Shown: piece after piece, positions 1 to 10,639 of the stretch
Layout of the letters: each line of letters begins with the position of its first letter
Position numbering within the stretch: the stretch's first letter is position 1
Assembly (NCBI GenBank): GCA_963753135.1
Contig: CAVWBA010000005.1
Location: forward strand, 124,001 to 188,000
DNA from: Roseiarcus sp963753135
GTDB lineage: Bacteria; Pseudomonadota; Alphaproteobacteria; Rhizobiales; Beijerinckiaceae
Reading direction: 5' to 3'
Length of the DNA stretch: 64,000 nt
Position numbers and translations under genes: made by a program
Notes under the pieces: generated by a model
Databases searched by the model: none
What the model was told of the DNA's origin: nothing
The model's input: the letters and a program-made list of their open reading frames with translations, nothing else

Positions 1-142
1 AGCGCCGCCTGACCCGACGCCCGAACGTCTGAGCGGCGAAGACCGCTTCCGTCAACATATTCCGTTTTCCGTTTTTGGCCGTCGGCCGGCCCTCAACTCG
101 GCGGCGTTGCGGCCCTCGCTTCCGAATCCGGCGTTCGCCGCG

Positions 143-373
143 ATTCCCGGTGAATACGCCGATCATCAGCAAAGGAGGCGCGACAGCGAGATCTTGAAAG
201 AGCAGCACCGCCAGGCTCGCGCGACTGGCGCCGGAATGGAGGCGGTTGCTCTCGACCAGCATCGGGATGAGGATTGCGGTCGAGGACATCGACAAAGCCG
301 CGCCAATGGCAAGCGCCGAGTCCGGCGCCATGCTAAGGGCGCGTCTCGAACTCCTGGAGAGCGCTATGCCGCT
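143..373 (-). pseudogene. fragment of a CPA2-family monovalent cation:proton antiporter
   Basis: Read on the minus strand, this stretch encodes about 75 residues with the character of a KefB/KefC-type antiporter core. It has a small-residue helix rich in Ala, Ser and Thr (LAIGAALSMSSTAILIPML), then a basic linker, then ASLAVLLFQDLAVAPPLLMIG, which matches the family's FQDLAV motif. The frame is closed upstream by a TAA at 374-376, just beside the aldolase start codon. Downstream of about 143 the frame stays open but stops looking like an antiporter and turns basic. The family is normally 400-600 residues, so only a middle piece is present. It could be a relic, or a gene broken by assembly errors and the window edge. 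Confidence 0.55.
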
Positions 374-1109
374 TTATCGTCACGACGCCGAAACGGCCGC
401 GATCACGGCGCTCGCGCCGGTGATCCCGGTGCTCACGGTCGGAAGCGTCGAGGACGGGCTCGCCCAAGCCAAGGCGCTCGTGGCGGGCGGCCTCTATGCG
501 ATCGAAGTGACGCTGCGCACCGCCCCGGCGCTGGCGGCGATCGAGGCGATCGCCAAACATGTGCCGGGCGCGATCGTCGGCGCGGGCACCATCGTCTCCG
601 TCGAGCAGATCGACCAGGCGGTGAAGGCCGGAGCGCGGTTCCTGGTCAGCCCGGGCGCGCCACCGGCGCTCGCCAAGGCCGCGGCTCAGTCGCCGGTTCC
701 GTTCTTGCCCGGCTGTGCGACGGCCTCGGAAGCCATGGCCCTCAGGGAGCTCGGCTTCCGGGCGCTGAAGCTGTTTCCCGCCGAGGCGGTCGGGGGCGCG
801 AAACTGATCGCCTCGCTCGCCGCGCCCTTGGCCGACTTGCGCTTCTGCCCGACCGGCGGCATCGATCTTCAGAAAGCGCCGGAATACCTCAAGCTGCCGA
901 ACGTGCCCTGCGTCGGCGGGTCATGGATGCTGCAGAAGGCGGCGCTTGCGGCCGGCGACTATCTTGCGGTCGAAGCGCTGGCGCGCGACGCGGCCGAACT
1001 CATGCCGCTCGGCCGCGTAGTCCGTCATCGTGAGGCTCGGCAATCCGGAGAAGAAGCGCGAAGCCATATGATCTCTGGATTGCTCCGTCGGCGCCGCTCG
1101 CTTTCGTAA
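366..1109 (+). CDS. eda: bifunctional KDPG / 4-hydroxy-2-oxoglutarate aldolase
   Basis: Class I aldolase that splits 2-keto-3-deoxy-6-phosphogluconate into pyruvate and glyceraldehyde 3-phosphate (Entner-Doudoroff pathway) and can act on 4-hydroxy-2-oxoglutarate. The (beta/alpha)8 signatures are clear: catalytic Glu47 in AIEVTLRT, GAGTI near 73, the Schiff-base Lys135 in ALKLFPAE and a phosphate-binding PTGGI near 162. The ATG at 366 was chosen because it follows CTGGAG and begins at the usual family N-terminus. The product is 247 aa against about 205-215 for the family. The last 30 or so residues are basic and unlike the family. A stop at 1018-1020 in the next frame suggests a missing base near 1000 extended the frame. 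Confidence 0.88.
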   Translation: MPLYRHDAETAAITALAPVIPVLTVGSVEDGLAQAKALVAGGLYAIEVTLRTAPALAAIEAIAKHVPGAIVGAGTIVSVEQIDQAVKAGARFLVSPGAPPALAKAAAQSPVPFLPGCATASEAMALRELGFRALKLFPAEAVGGAKLIASLAAPLADLRFCPTGGIDLQKAPEYLKLPNVPCVGGSWMLQKAALAAGDYLAVEALARDAAELMPLGRVVRHREARQSGEEARSHMISGLLRRRRSLS

Positions 1110-1217
1110 CCGATAGCGCAAAATCGGGGGCGATTGCGTCAGGTTGTGAAGATCGAGCAGCCAAGGACCGGCACATCGCCCTGACTTTCCCACATACCCG
1201 CGCCATTGGGTTTTCAA

Positions 1218-1247
1218 TTGACAAACTCAAGGATTATCGTCTGATTA
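1218..1247 (+). promoter_or_regulatory. possible sigma70 promoter of the glycine-rich PEP-CTERM gene
   Basis: A perfect TTGACA at 1218-1223 is followed after 18 bases by TGATTA (a GATTAT hexamer lies one base later). It sits 57 bases before the ATG of the PEP-CTERM gene. The -10 is weak and the spacing is slightly long, so this is tentative. Confidence 0.3.
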
Positions 1248-1303
1248 TCAGGCTTTTGCCCTACGGCAATTAGGCCGGCTTTAAGGGGACGAGAGGGTTC
1301 ACC

Positions 1304-2213
1304 ATGAACGCGAGATCGATGATCTGCGCGAGCGCGCTTGCGCTTGCGGGAGGGCTCAGTGTCGGTGCGCCGGCGCATGCCGCGCTTACGCTGATTGCCG
1401 TCGGCGGCGGCGGCGGCGGCGATGGGGCGGCCGGCGGAGGCGGCGGAGGCGTGATCTCCGAATCCGGAACGAGCGACGGACCCGCTGGCGGCGCGGGAGG
1501 GACTGGGGGGCTTGGAGGCGCGGGCGTCGATGGCGGCGGCGGCGCGGGCTGGCTCGGCAATGGCGGCAACGGCTTCGGCGGCAACGGGGGCTCTAGCGCA
1601 CCGGACTTCGCCGGTGGCGTCGGCTTCGGCGGCATCGGGAACGGCGGGTTCGGCGGCGGAGGCGGCAGCGGCTTCCTGGGCGGCGGCGGCGGCGGCGGCT
1701 ATTCTGGCGGCGGTGGCGGCGCCGGCGCTGGCGGCGGCGGCGGCGGCTCCTACCTCAATCCCGCGCTGCGCGACACGATCGAGACCCCGGATTTCAACGG
1801 CGTACCCGGATCTTCCGCCAGTAACGGCTACGTGATCGTCGGTCTCACGGTCTTCAGTTATACTGGAGCGGTCGTTGAATACACGATCCCGACCACCGGG
1901 TTTTATTATGTGGCTGCGGTCGGCGCGCAGGGGGGATCTATATTCGGCAGAGGCGGCTACGGGGCCGGCGTCGGGGGCAGCGTGCTTCTGGACGCAGGGA
2001 CCGAACTGGACATCGTCGTCGGCGGAGCGGGGATGGCTAACATTCGCCAACATCTTAAATGGCGGCGGCGGGGGCGGCAGCTTTGTCTGGGATCCCATCG
2101 CCATTCCCGCCCAGCCCGTTCCCGAGCTGTCGACCTGGGCGATGATGGTGGTCGGCTTCGCCGGGCTCGGCTATGCGGGCTGGCGGGCCCGGCGGCAGAC
2201 CGTTCCCTGTTGA
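1304..2213 (+). CDS. glycine-rich PEP-CTERM exported protein (frame-interrupted)
   Basis: Secreted protein with a cleavable signal peptide (residues 1-26, ending AHA), then about 130 residues very rich in glycine (runs of 5-8 Gly broken by Asn, Phe and Ser). A second module follows with an FSYTGAVVEYTIP-type beta segment and more Gly-rich repeats. The first frame runs into unrelated basic sequence after about 2037. The next frame continues logically with NGGGGGGSFVWDP and ends in a PEP-CTERM sorting tail: the PELSTWAMM motif, a hydrophobic helix and a basic RARR end. The natural protein is therefore about 300 aa and the break near 2035-2060 is probably an indel. PEP-CTERM proteins are processed by an exosortase and tied to surface or matrix material. 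No exosortase gene is in this window. Confidence 0.75.
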
Positions 2214-2438
2214 ATCAAAGGGGTCCGCGCAAGGGGGAGCGCGCACTCTCCACGCGTTGCAGCGCTTCAGGCGCAGTCGCCGCCAAGGGCGTCGACGGTC
2301 AAGACGCCGGTTGGCGATGCAGCAGCGTTGCGCGTCGCTTTACAGCATTGTGTTTTTGGGTAGAGGCGCCTTCTCATAAATATCATAAATAATATGTTAA
2401 TACTATGAACGTCTGGCAGGCGGCGCCAGTTTTTCCGG
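2214..2438. other. intergenic stretch without a recognisable gene
   Basis: With the following repeat and up to the end of rpmB this gap is about 350 bases. It has no reading frame with family character. The only local feature is an AT-rich patch at about 2376-2405 inside otherwise GC-rich DNA. It could hold the end of the PEP-CTERM transcript, but no clear terminator hairpin was found. Confidence 0.5.
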
Positions 2439-2485
2439 ACGGAACTAAACCGGGTCCTAACCCACTGAAAACGCTGGGGCGCGGA
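2439..2485 (+). repeat. dispersed repeat, copy 1 (second copy at 42205-42250, opposite strand)
   Basis: About 45 bases beginning CGGAACTAAAC and containing GGGTCCTAA and CTGA are shared with the reverse complement of 42205-42250, with about 38 matches in 45 positions. A short echo, CGGAACTAAA, recurs at the right end of this copy. Both copies are intergenic. The nature of the element is not known to me. Confidence 0.6.
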
Positions 2486-2563
2486 ACTAAAATTGCCGCT
2501 ACGTACGCTGCTCCCCATCGCATTTCGGCGCGAAGGCCCGATTCCAGCAAATCGCGAAACGCT

Positions 2564-2878
2564 TCAGGCGGCTGTGGCTTCGCCTTCGGTCTTCGACTCA
2601 GCGCGCCTCTTGGCGATTGCGCGCTTGAGCTTGACCGCATCCTCGGAAAGCTCGGACTCGTGGGCCTTGGTAAGGAAGTCGTCGAGGCCGCCGCGATGCT
2701 CGACCGAACGCAGCGCCGCCGCGCTGACCCGCAAACGGACGGCGCGCTCCAGGATGTCGGAGGACAGCGTCACCTGGACGAGATTGGGCAAGAAGCGCGT
2801 GCGCGTCTTGCGGTTGGAGTGGCTGACCTTGTTGCCGGATTGAACGGCCTTGCCCGTCAGCTCGCAGCGGCGTGACAT
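2564..2878 (-). CDS. rpmB: 50S ribosomal protein L28
   Basis: A 104-residue L28 that starts MSRRCELTGK, as the family does, followed by the conserved GNKVSHSNRKTR segment that contacts 23S rRNA. Length fits alphaproteobacterial L28 (about 95-105 aa). AAGGA stands 6 bases before the ATG. The gene is single, facing away from the methyltransferase and towards the PEP-CTERM gene. The C-terminus is Lys/Arg/Ala-rich, as usual for these bacteria. Confidence 0.97.
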   Translation of the reverse strand: MSRRCELTGKAVQSGNKVSHSNRKTRTRFLPNLVQVTLSSDILERAVRLRVSAAALRSVEHRGGLDDFLTKAHESELSEDAVKLKRAIAKRRAESKTEGEATAA

Positions 2879-3064
2879 CGAATGTCCTTCAGACGAAAAA
2901 GCTCGAGCTCAACCGGCAAATAGGTAAGAGGGCCGCCCCAAATCAAGAAGCGTCCCGCCGCCACATGGCCTAGCTCATGGGATCGCGGCTCTATAGGGGA
3001 AGGGGTTTTCGGCGTCAAGCTTGTCGCGCTCGACACACCATCCTACGGCCTCTATCCTTTACCC

Positions 3065-3910
3065 ATGCAACACGGACAGGCGAGCGTGACCGCGCTTGGC
3101 GCAGCGGGTCACCGGGCGGCGCATCAGGTGCTCGAAGGCGGCTTCGTCTTCGCCGATCCGCTCGCGCTTCGTATCCTCGGGGAAGACGCCGACAACGCCA
3201 TCGCGCTTGCCAAGGAACGGCCGGAGCGGCGAGGCTTGCGCCTGTTCATCGCCATGCGCAGCAGGTTCGCCGAGGATTCCGCGGCCCGTGCGATCGCGGA
3301 CGGCGTGAAGCAGATCCTGGTCTTGGGCGCGGGCCTCGACACGTTCGCCTATCGACTCGAGTCGACCCAGGACATGCGCGTCTTCGAGCTCGATCATCCG
3401 GCGACACAAGCTGAGAAGCGACGCCGGCTCACCGACGCGCGGATCGCCGAACCTCGGCATGTCTCCTATGTCGCTTACGATTTCGAGCGCGGGAGCATGA
3501 CCGCCGCGCTCGGGGCCGCCGGATTCGATGCGCGACAGAGGACTTTCGTGCTGTGGCTCGGCGTCACGCCCTATCTGACCGAGGAGGCGGTGTTTGCGAC
3601 GCTCAGTGAGCTTGCCCGCCTGCCCGGCGGGGCGGAAGTTGTGTTCGACTACGCCAATCCGCGCAATGCGATTGCCGAGGGGAACGCGCGCAACTTCCAC
3701 CGCGAGATGGCGGAGAGGGTCGCGGCGAGCGGCGAGCCGTTCCGGTGCTATTTCGACTCAGGCGAGTTGCACGCTCGCGCCGGCGAGCTCGGCTATGCGG
3801 AGATCGAGGATCTCGACCGAGCGGCGCTCGTCGCCCGCTATCTGCCGGACGTGCCGGTCACGCCCCGGTCCGGCCCGGGCGGACACGTGGTCCGGATGGC
3901 GACGACCTAG
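3065..3910 (+). CDS. class I SAM-dependent methyltransferase, leucine carboxyl methyltransferase-like family
   Basis: A 281-residue protein of the LCM/PPM1-type family (TIGR00027-like). Residues 80-95 carry the SAM-binding strand-loop QILVLGAGLDTFAYRL. This is followed by an acidic ELDHPATQ segment at about 113-120, where the ribose hydroxyls would bind, and by a VLWLGVTPYLTEEAV motif near 163 that is typical of this family. The substrate is unknown. Related actinobacterial and proteobacterial proteins are annotated as putative O-methyltransferases without proven targets. The gene is single, convergent with ftsH and separated from it by a hairpin. Confidence 0.85.
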   Translation: MQHGQASVTALGAAGHRAAHQVLEGGFVFADPLALRILGEDADNAIALAKERPERRGLRLFIAMRSRFAEDSAARAIADGVKQILVLGAGLDTFAYRLESTQDMRVFELDHPATQAEKRRRLTDARIAEPRHVSYVAYDFERGSMTAALGAAGFDARQRTFVLWLGVTPYLTEEAVFATLSELARLPGGAEVVFDYANPRNAIAEGNARNFHREMAERVAASGEPFRCYFDSGELHARAGELGYAEIEDLDRAALVARYLPDVPVTPRSGPGGHVVRMATT

Positions 3911-3940
3911 CGCGACTTGCCGCGCTCGTTGAGCGCGGGG

Positions 3941-3970
3941 GACGCGGTCAGCGACGTCAGCGACCGCGTC
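3941..3970. terminator. bidirectional hairpin between convergent methyltransferase and ftsH genes
   Basis: A perfect 9-base stem (GACGCGGTC and GACCGCGTC) with a 12-base loop lies between the two convergent stop codons. There is no U-tract on either side, so termination would be of the hairpin-only type or Rho-aided. Confidence 0.5.
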
Positions 3971-3988
3971 TACACCGGGTCACGAGCG

Positions 3989-5920
<1,932 letters not shown>

Positions 5921-5978
5921 CTTCCCGTCACGGAGTGGCCGCCTGAGATTTCTCGGACCCTCCCGACCTTACCCCTGC

Positions 5979-6007
5979 CATTTAAGCGCGCCCAGGCGAA
6001 TTGCCAA
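5979..6007 (-). promoter_or_regulatory. candidate ftsH promoter
   Basis: On the minus strand TTGGCA is followed after exactly 17 bases by TAAATG, about 60 bases before the ftsH ATG. Read differently, the same bases give CTTG and, 18 bases on, CTTAAAT. This resembles the alphaproteobacterial RpoH (heat-shock) consensus with one mismatch, which would suit ftsH. Confidence 0.38.
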
Positions 6008-6149
6008 GTGAACTCATATTGTCTCAAAATCCAGTGAAGGCCGAAATTGTTGCTTTTTAGCGGCATGCGGACGGGGCTGCCGGCGCCCGCCGGGTTCGGC
6101 AAAGGTTAAAATTCTATTGAAATCGCTCGGATGTTGGAGCGCTGAGGCC

Positions 6150-7845
6150 TCAGGCCGTCCGTTCTTCGGCCAGGGCAAGCTCCTCCATCATGGCCTTGCG
6201 CATCAAATATTTTTGCGCCTTTCCGGTGACCGTCATTGGGAACGAATCGACGAAGCGCACGTAGCGCGGAACCTTGTAATGGGCAATTCGCTCCCGGCAA
6301 AAGGCGATGACCTCGGCCTCGTTCAAGGCGGAACCCTCGCGGCGGCGAATCCAGGCGCAAAGCTCCTCGCCATAGCGGGGATCGGGAACGCCGAAGGCCT
6401 GGACCTCGGCGATTGCCGGATGGGTGAACAGGAATTCCTCGACTTCGCGCGGGTAGATGTTCTCGCCGCCGCGAATGACCATGTCCTTCAACCGGCCAAC
6501 AATATTGCAGTAACCTTCCTCATCGATGGTCGCGAGATCGCCCGGTATGCATGAATCGGGCCTCGTCGATCGAAGCTGACGTCGCCGCGGGATCATCCCA
6601 GTAGCCGCGCATGACGCTATAGCCGCGGGTGAGCAACTCGCCCGGAACCCCAGGCGGGACGATTCGGCCCTCGCCATCGACAATCTTGACTTCAAGATGC
6701 GGCTGGATGCGCCCGACCGTCGACACGCGCCGCTCGAGCGGGTCATTGTAGGCGCTCTGGAAGCTGACCGGGCTCGTTTCCGTCATGCCATAGGCGATGG
6801 TCACTTCGCTCATGTGCATCGCACTGACCACTTTTCGCATCACTTCGACCGGGCAGGGCGAGCCGGCCATGATCCCGGTGCGCAAGCTCTTGAGGTCGAA
6901 GCGCGCGAATTCGGGATGTTCGAGCATGGCGATGAACATGGTCGGCACGCCGTGCAGAGCGGTGCATCGCTCGGCCTGCACCGCTTCCAGCGTCGCGAGG
7001 GGATCGAATCCTTCGGACGGGCTCACCATGCAGGCGCCGTGGGTGACGCAGGCGAGATTGCCGAGCACCATGCCGAAGCAATGATAATAGGGCACCGGAA
7101 TGCACAGGCGGTCGTCGGGGGTGAGACGCATGGCCTCGCCGATGAAATAGCCATTGTTGAGGATGTTGTGATGGGTCAGCGTCGCCCCCTTGGGCGCGCC
7201 GGTCGTTCCCGAGGTGAACTGGATGTTGATCGGGTCGTCGAACTGAAGCGACGCTTCAAAGGCCATGAGTTCGGCGCGCTCGCTCGGGCTCGCGGGCTTA
7301 CGACCTCGTCGAAGTTGAGCATGCCCGGCGACTTGTCCGTCCTCAAGCGGATGACGAACTCGAGCTTGGGCAAGCCGCTCGGACCGGAGCTTGCCGGGCT
7401 CCGCGGCGTCGATCTCGGGAGCGCAGGTCCTCAGCGAAGCGAAATAGTCGTTGTTCTTGTGGCCAGCGCTCAGGATCAACGCCCGGCAGCCGGATTTCTT
7501 CATCGCATAGTCGAATTCATGGGCCCGGTAGGCGGGATTGATGTTGACGAGAATGAGCCCGGCAAGCGCGGTGCCGAATTGCGCCAGAACCCATTCGCTG
7601 ACATTGGCCGACCAGATGCCGACGCGATCGCCCTTTTCGAGGCCCAATTTGCGTAAGCCCACAGCCAGGTCTTCCGACCGGCGCAAGAGGTCCGCATAGG
7701 TCCAGCGGACGCCCTGATGGCGCGTGATTTGGGCCAATCGCTGCGGGCTTTCTGCCGTGACCCGCCGCAGGTTTTGGCCGATCGTTTCGCCGATCAGAGG
7801 GGTCGAGGAGGCGCCGTGGACGTAAGATTGCGTGATCAGCGCCAT
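6150..7845 (-). CDS. AMP-binding acyl-CoA synthetase (three frame interruptions)
   Basis: ANL-superfamily enzyme that activates a carboxylic acid, probably a fatty acid, to acyl-AMP and then acyl-CoA. Visible parts in order are WTYADLLRRSEDLA, the ATP-binding P-loop FTSGTTGAPKGATLTHHN, PYYHCFGMVLGN, YGMTETSP, and GDLATIDEEGYCNIVGRLKDMVIRGGENIYP in the C-terminal lid, ending with the catalytic-lysine region VTGKAQKYLMR. Frame changes are needed at about 7375 and 7295 (they cancel) and at about 6555. All conserved motifs are recovered, so these look like sequencing indels. The start is the ATG at 7845 after GGGAGA; an ATG at 7857 is also in frame. A CRP-type site lies 67 bases upstream. Confidence 0.85.
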
Positions 7846-7911
7846 TTTCTCTCCCATTTTCGGCGTTTTGCCTTTGTCTTCCGACCGTCGCATTAACGCG
7901 CGGCCATCGAC

Positions 7912-7927
7912 TGTGATCCAGATCACA
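7912..7927. promoter_or_regulatory. CRP/FNR-superfamily binding site (TGTGA-N6-TCACA)
   Basis: TGTGATCCAGATCACA is an exact match to the enterobacterial CRP half-site pair and is a 7-2-7 palindrome. It overlaps the stop codon of the ybbP-like gene and lies 67 bases before the acyl-CoA synthetase ATG, a normal place for an activator or repressor. Which regulator uses it here is inference. Confidence 0.6.
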
Positions 7928-10499
7928 ATTCGCGCAGGTAAGCAGCCGGCTTTTGGCTCAATATGCGCCATGCGCCGATCATGCCCAGTCCGACGGTGAT
8001 CGCAAGGCCTCCGGCGGCCGCGGCGAGCGCGGCGCGCCAGTCGAAGACGAAATCGAGTTCCATGATGCGCACGGCGACCCAATAGGCGGCGATCGTCCCC
8101 GCCACGACGCCGAACGCGGCGGTCGCCAAGCCTAGAAGCGCGTATTCGATCAGGAACATCGTCGTCAACCGCCAGCGCGTCGCGCCGAGGATCTTGAGAA
8201 TCGTCGCGTCGGCAAGACGGGCGCGCCGGTTGGCGGCGAGCGCGCCGGCAAGCACCAGGACGGAGGTCGCGAGCGCCACCCCGGTCGCGGCGCGAATGGC
8301 GAGCGCGAGCTTCATGACCAGCGTTTCGACATTCTCCATGGCCTCCCGCACCCTAACGCTCGCGACGTTCGGGAAGTCATGCGCGACGGCCCGCATGAGT
8401 TTAAGCTCGGCGTCCGGCGCGGCCGAGGGGAGCGAAGCTGAGACGAGCTCTGTGTATGGCGCCCCCTTGAGCGCATTGGGCGAATAGACCAGCACGAAAT
8501 TGATGGCGAAGCTGCGCCAGTTCACTTTGCGCAGGTTCGCCAGTTTCGCCGAGATGTCACGACCGAGCACGTTGACCACGACCGTGTCGCCGAGATGGAG
8601 GCCGAGGCCCTCCGCGACCTCCTTCTCCATCGACACGAGCGGCGGGCCGGAATAGTCGCTCGCCCACCATGTCCCCGCCACAACCTCGGAACCCTCCGGC
8701 GGTTTGTCGGCGAAAGTAACGCCGCGATCGCCCTCCAGCGCCCAGGCGACCTTGTCGCTGGGCTTCACCTGTTCGACAGGCCGATCGCCAAGCCGCACGA
8801 AACGGCCGCGCATCATGGGCGTCTCGCTGATCTTGACGCCCGGCGCCTCGCGTTTCACGAAATCGACGAAGGCGCCCGCGTCGGCGCCGCGCACATCGAG
8901 GAAAAAGAAGCTCGGCGTCACGCCAGGCTCGGAATGACGCAATTCAGCGCGCATGTTGGCGTCGATGAGCGTGAGCGCGACGAGCGCCGTGAGACCGAGG
9001 CCAAGCGACAGCACGACGGAGGGCGTGAGCGCGCCTGGCCTGTGGATCGCGGCAAGCGCCATCCGCCATTCAACGAAGCGCGACGAAGGCGCCCGGCGCG
9101 CGAGATAAGCGAGGCCAAAGCCGACCAGCCTGAGCGCCAGAAACGCCGCGACGGTAGAGCCGGCCACCATAGCTGCGACCGATCGCTGCGGGCTGGTCAG
9201 GACGGCGAGCGCGACCAGCGCCGCGCCCGCGAGCGCCGCTCCGACAAGATATCGCAAGCGAGGCCAGCCTCGCCGTTCCTCGATCATGTCGCGGATGAGG
9301 GTCGTCACGGGCAGATCGTGCGCTCGTCCGAGCGGCGCGATCGAGAAGGCGAGCGCGGTCAAGAGGCCGTAGATCAATCCGAGGCCAATGACGCTCGGCG
9401 AAATCGAGGGCGCGAGCGGGATCGGCAGCAGCGATCCGAACAGCCAATCGACGGCGAACGGGATCGCCGAGCCAAGAGCCGCGCCAGCGAGCGCGCCGAT
9501 CAGCGCGACGATCGCGAACTCGATGAGCGCGAGGCTGACGACGCTCGATCCGGTCGCTCCGATCGCCTTGAGAATGGCGAGCGTCGCGCGCTTGCGCTCG
9601 ACAAAGCCCTGCGCCGCGTTGGCGACGCCGACCCCTCCGACGACCAGCGACAACAAACCGGCCAGCGCAAGGAATTCGGCGAAACGGTCGAGATCGCGAC
9701 TGAAGTCCGGCGAAATGGCGAGACGGGAGCGAGCGTCCCATCCGGCTTGCGGGAACATCCGCTTCGCCTGATCCATGAAAGCCTGAACGGCGGCATTGTC
9801 CGGCTCGCCGCCCGGTCCGCCCATCACGACGCGGGTCGTCCATCTGACCAGCGAGCCGGGCTGCACCAGTTTCGTTGCGTCAAGAGCGGCTTGCGACATG
9901 AGCACGCGCGGCCCGAGGCCAACGCCGGTCGCCAGCCGATCGGGTTCGCTGACGAGGAGGGTCCGAATGGCGAAATTCGCTTCGCCGATGCGAATGACGT
10001 CGCCAAGCTTGAGGTTGAGCCGAGCGAGCAGCGCCTCTTCCACCGCGGCGCCAAACACGCCGTCTTTTTCGCCGAGCGCGTCCTCAAGCGACATGGGCGG
10101 CGCGAAGACCGCGGAGCCAAGGGTCGGCCAGGACGGCTCGACGGCCTTGATTTCGATCAGCGCGGCGTCGCCGTTCGCCGGTCTCGCCATGCCGCGCAAG
10201 GTCGCAATCGTCGACAGCGAGCCATGCGCTTCGAGGAAGCGCTGCTCGTCGGGGACAAGGCGTCGATGGATGAGCGAGAACGACGCGTCGCCGCCCAGGA
10301 TCACACGGCCTTCGCGCCCCATGCCGTCTTTGAGCGCGCGCGCCAGGCTTTCCACTCCGACGATCGCCGCCACGCCGAGCGCGATGCAGAGAAGAAAGAT
10401 CCACAGGCCCTTGAGGCCGCCGCGCAAATCGCGCAAGGCGAAGCGCAACGCCGGCGTGCGGCTTGGCCGGGGAATGAGCCCCGTCGCAGGCGCGTTCAC
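7923..10499 (-). CDS. ybbP: ABC transporter permease of the YbbP type (FtsX-domain)
   Basis: Large membrane permease with two FtsX-like halves. There is an N-terminal helix (LWIFLLCIALGVAAIVG), a periplasmic MacB-PCD-like domain, a central block of membrane helices, a second periplasmic domain, and a final helix group ending QKPAAYLREL. In E. coli ybbP sits with ybbA and tesA. The same trio is here, so a role in lipid or envelope-compound export is likely. I place the start at the GTG at 10499 because GGGGAGA lies 10 bases before it. A longer frame reaching 10643 would translate an intergenic palindromic repeat into a meaningless 48-residue leader. Confidence 0.88.
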   Translation of the reverse strand: MNAPATGLIPRPSRTPALRFALRDLRGGLKGLWIFLLCIALGVAAIVGVESLARALKDGMGREGRVILGGDASFSLIHRRLVPDEQRFLEAHGSLSTIATLRGMARPANGDAALIEIKAVEPSWPTLGSAVFAPPMSLEDALGEKDGVFGAAVEEALLARLNLKLGDVIRIGEANFAIRTLLVSEPDRLATGVGLGPRVLMSQAALDATKLVQPGSLVRWTTRVVMGGPGGEPDNAAVQAFMDQAKRMFPQAGWDARSRLAISPDFSRDLDRFAEFLALAGLLSLVVGGVGVANAAQGFVERKRATLAILKAIGATGSSVVSLALIEFAIVALIGALAGAALGSAIPFAVDWLFGSLLPIPLAPSISPSVIGLGLIYGLLTALAFSIAPLGRAHDLPVTTLIRDMIEERRGWPRLRYLVGAALAGAALVALAVLTSPQRSVAAMVAGSTVAAFLALRLVGFGLAYLARRAPSSRFVEWRMALAAIHRPGALTPSVVLSLGLGLTALVALTLIDANMRAELRHSEPGVTPSFFFLDVRGADAGAFVDFVKREAPGVKISETPMMRGRFVRLGDRPVEQVKPSDKVAWALEGDRGVTFADKPPEGSEVVAGTWWASDYSGPPLVSMEKEVAEGLGLHLGDTVVVNVLGRDISAKLANLRKVNWRSFAINFVLVYSPNALKGAPYTELVSASLPSAAPDAELKLMRAVAHDFPNVASVRVREAMENVETLVMKLALAIRAATGVALATSVLVLAGALAANRRARLADATILKILGATRWRLTTMFLIEYALLGLATAAFGVVAGTIAAYWVAVRIMELDFVFDWRAALAAAAGGLAITVGLGMIGAWRILSQKPAAYLREL

Positions 10500-10504
10500 G
10501 ATTC

Positions 10505-10626
10505 CATTCTCCCCCCGGAGAGAAGGTGGCTGACGCAGTCGGTCGGATGAGGGAGCCGCATCAGCGGCGCCGGCACAGCTTTGGCGAGAACCCTCACCCC
10601 CTACCCCTCTCCCGTTGGAGAGGGGA
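10505..10626. repeat. two CTTCTCCC-type palindromic intergenic repeats
   Basis: The first unit (about 10508-10556) reads as an imperfect stem with GAGAAGGTGGC and ends in TCGGATGAGGG. The second (10591-10625) has a perfect 9-base stem CCCCTCTCC / GGAGAGGGG with a 4-base loop. They lie between ybbA and ybbP. Related units occur at about 14524-14575, 30661-30681 and 30926-30976. Confidence 0.7.
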
Positions 10627-10639
10627 GCGCCGCGCCCGC

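Noticed and set aside
107..1033. A 308-codon frame overlapping the aldolase
   Set aside because: Arg/Gly-rich shadow of the aldolase frame.
8595..10550. A 651-codon open frame antisense to ybbP
   Set aside because: High GC keeps opposite frames open; the product is Arg/Asp/His-rich with no family resemblance, while the other strand has clear FtsX motifs.
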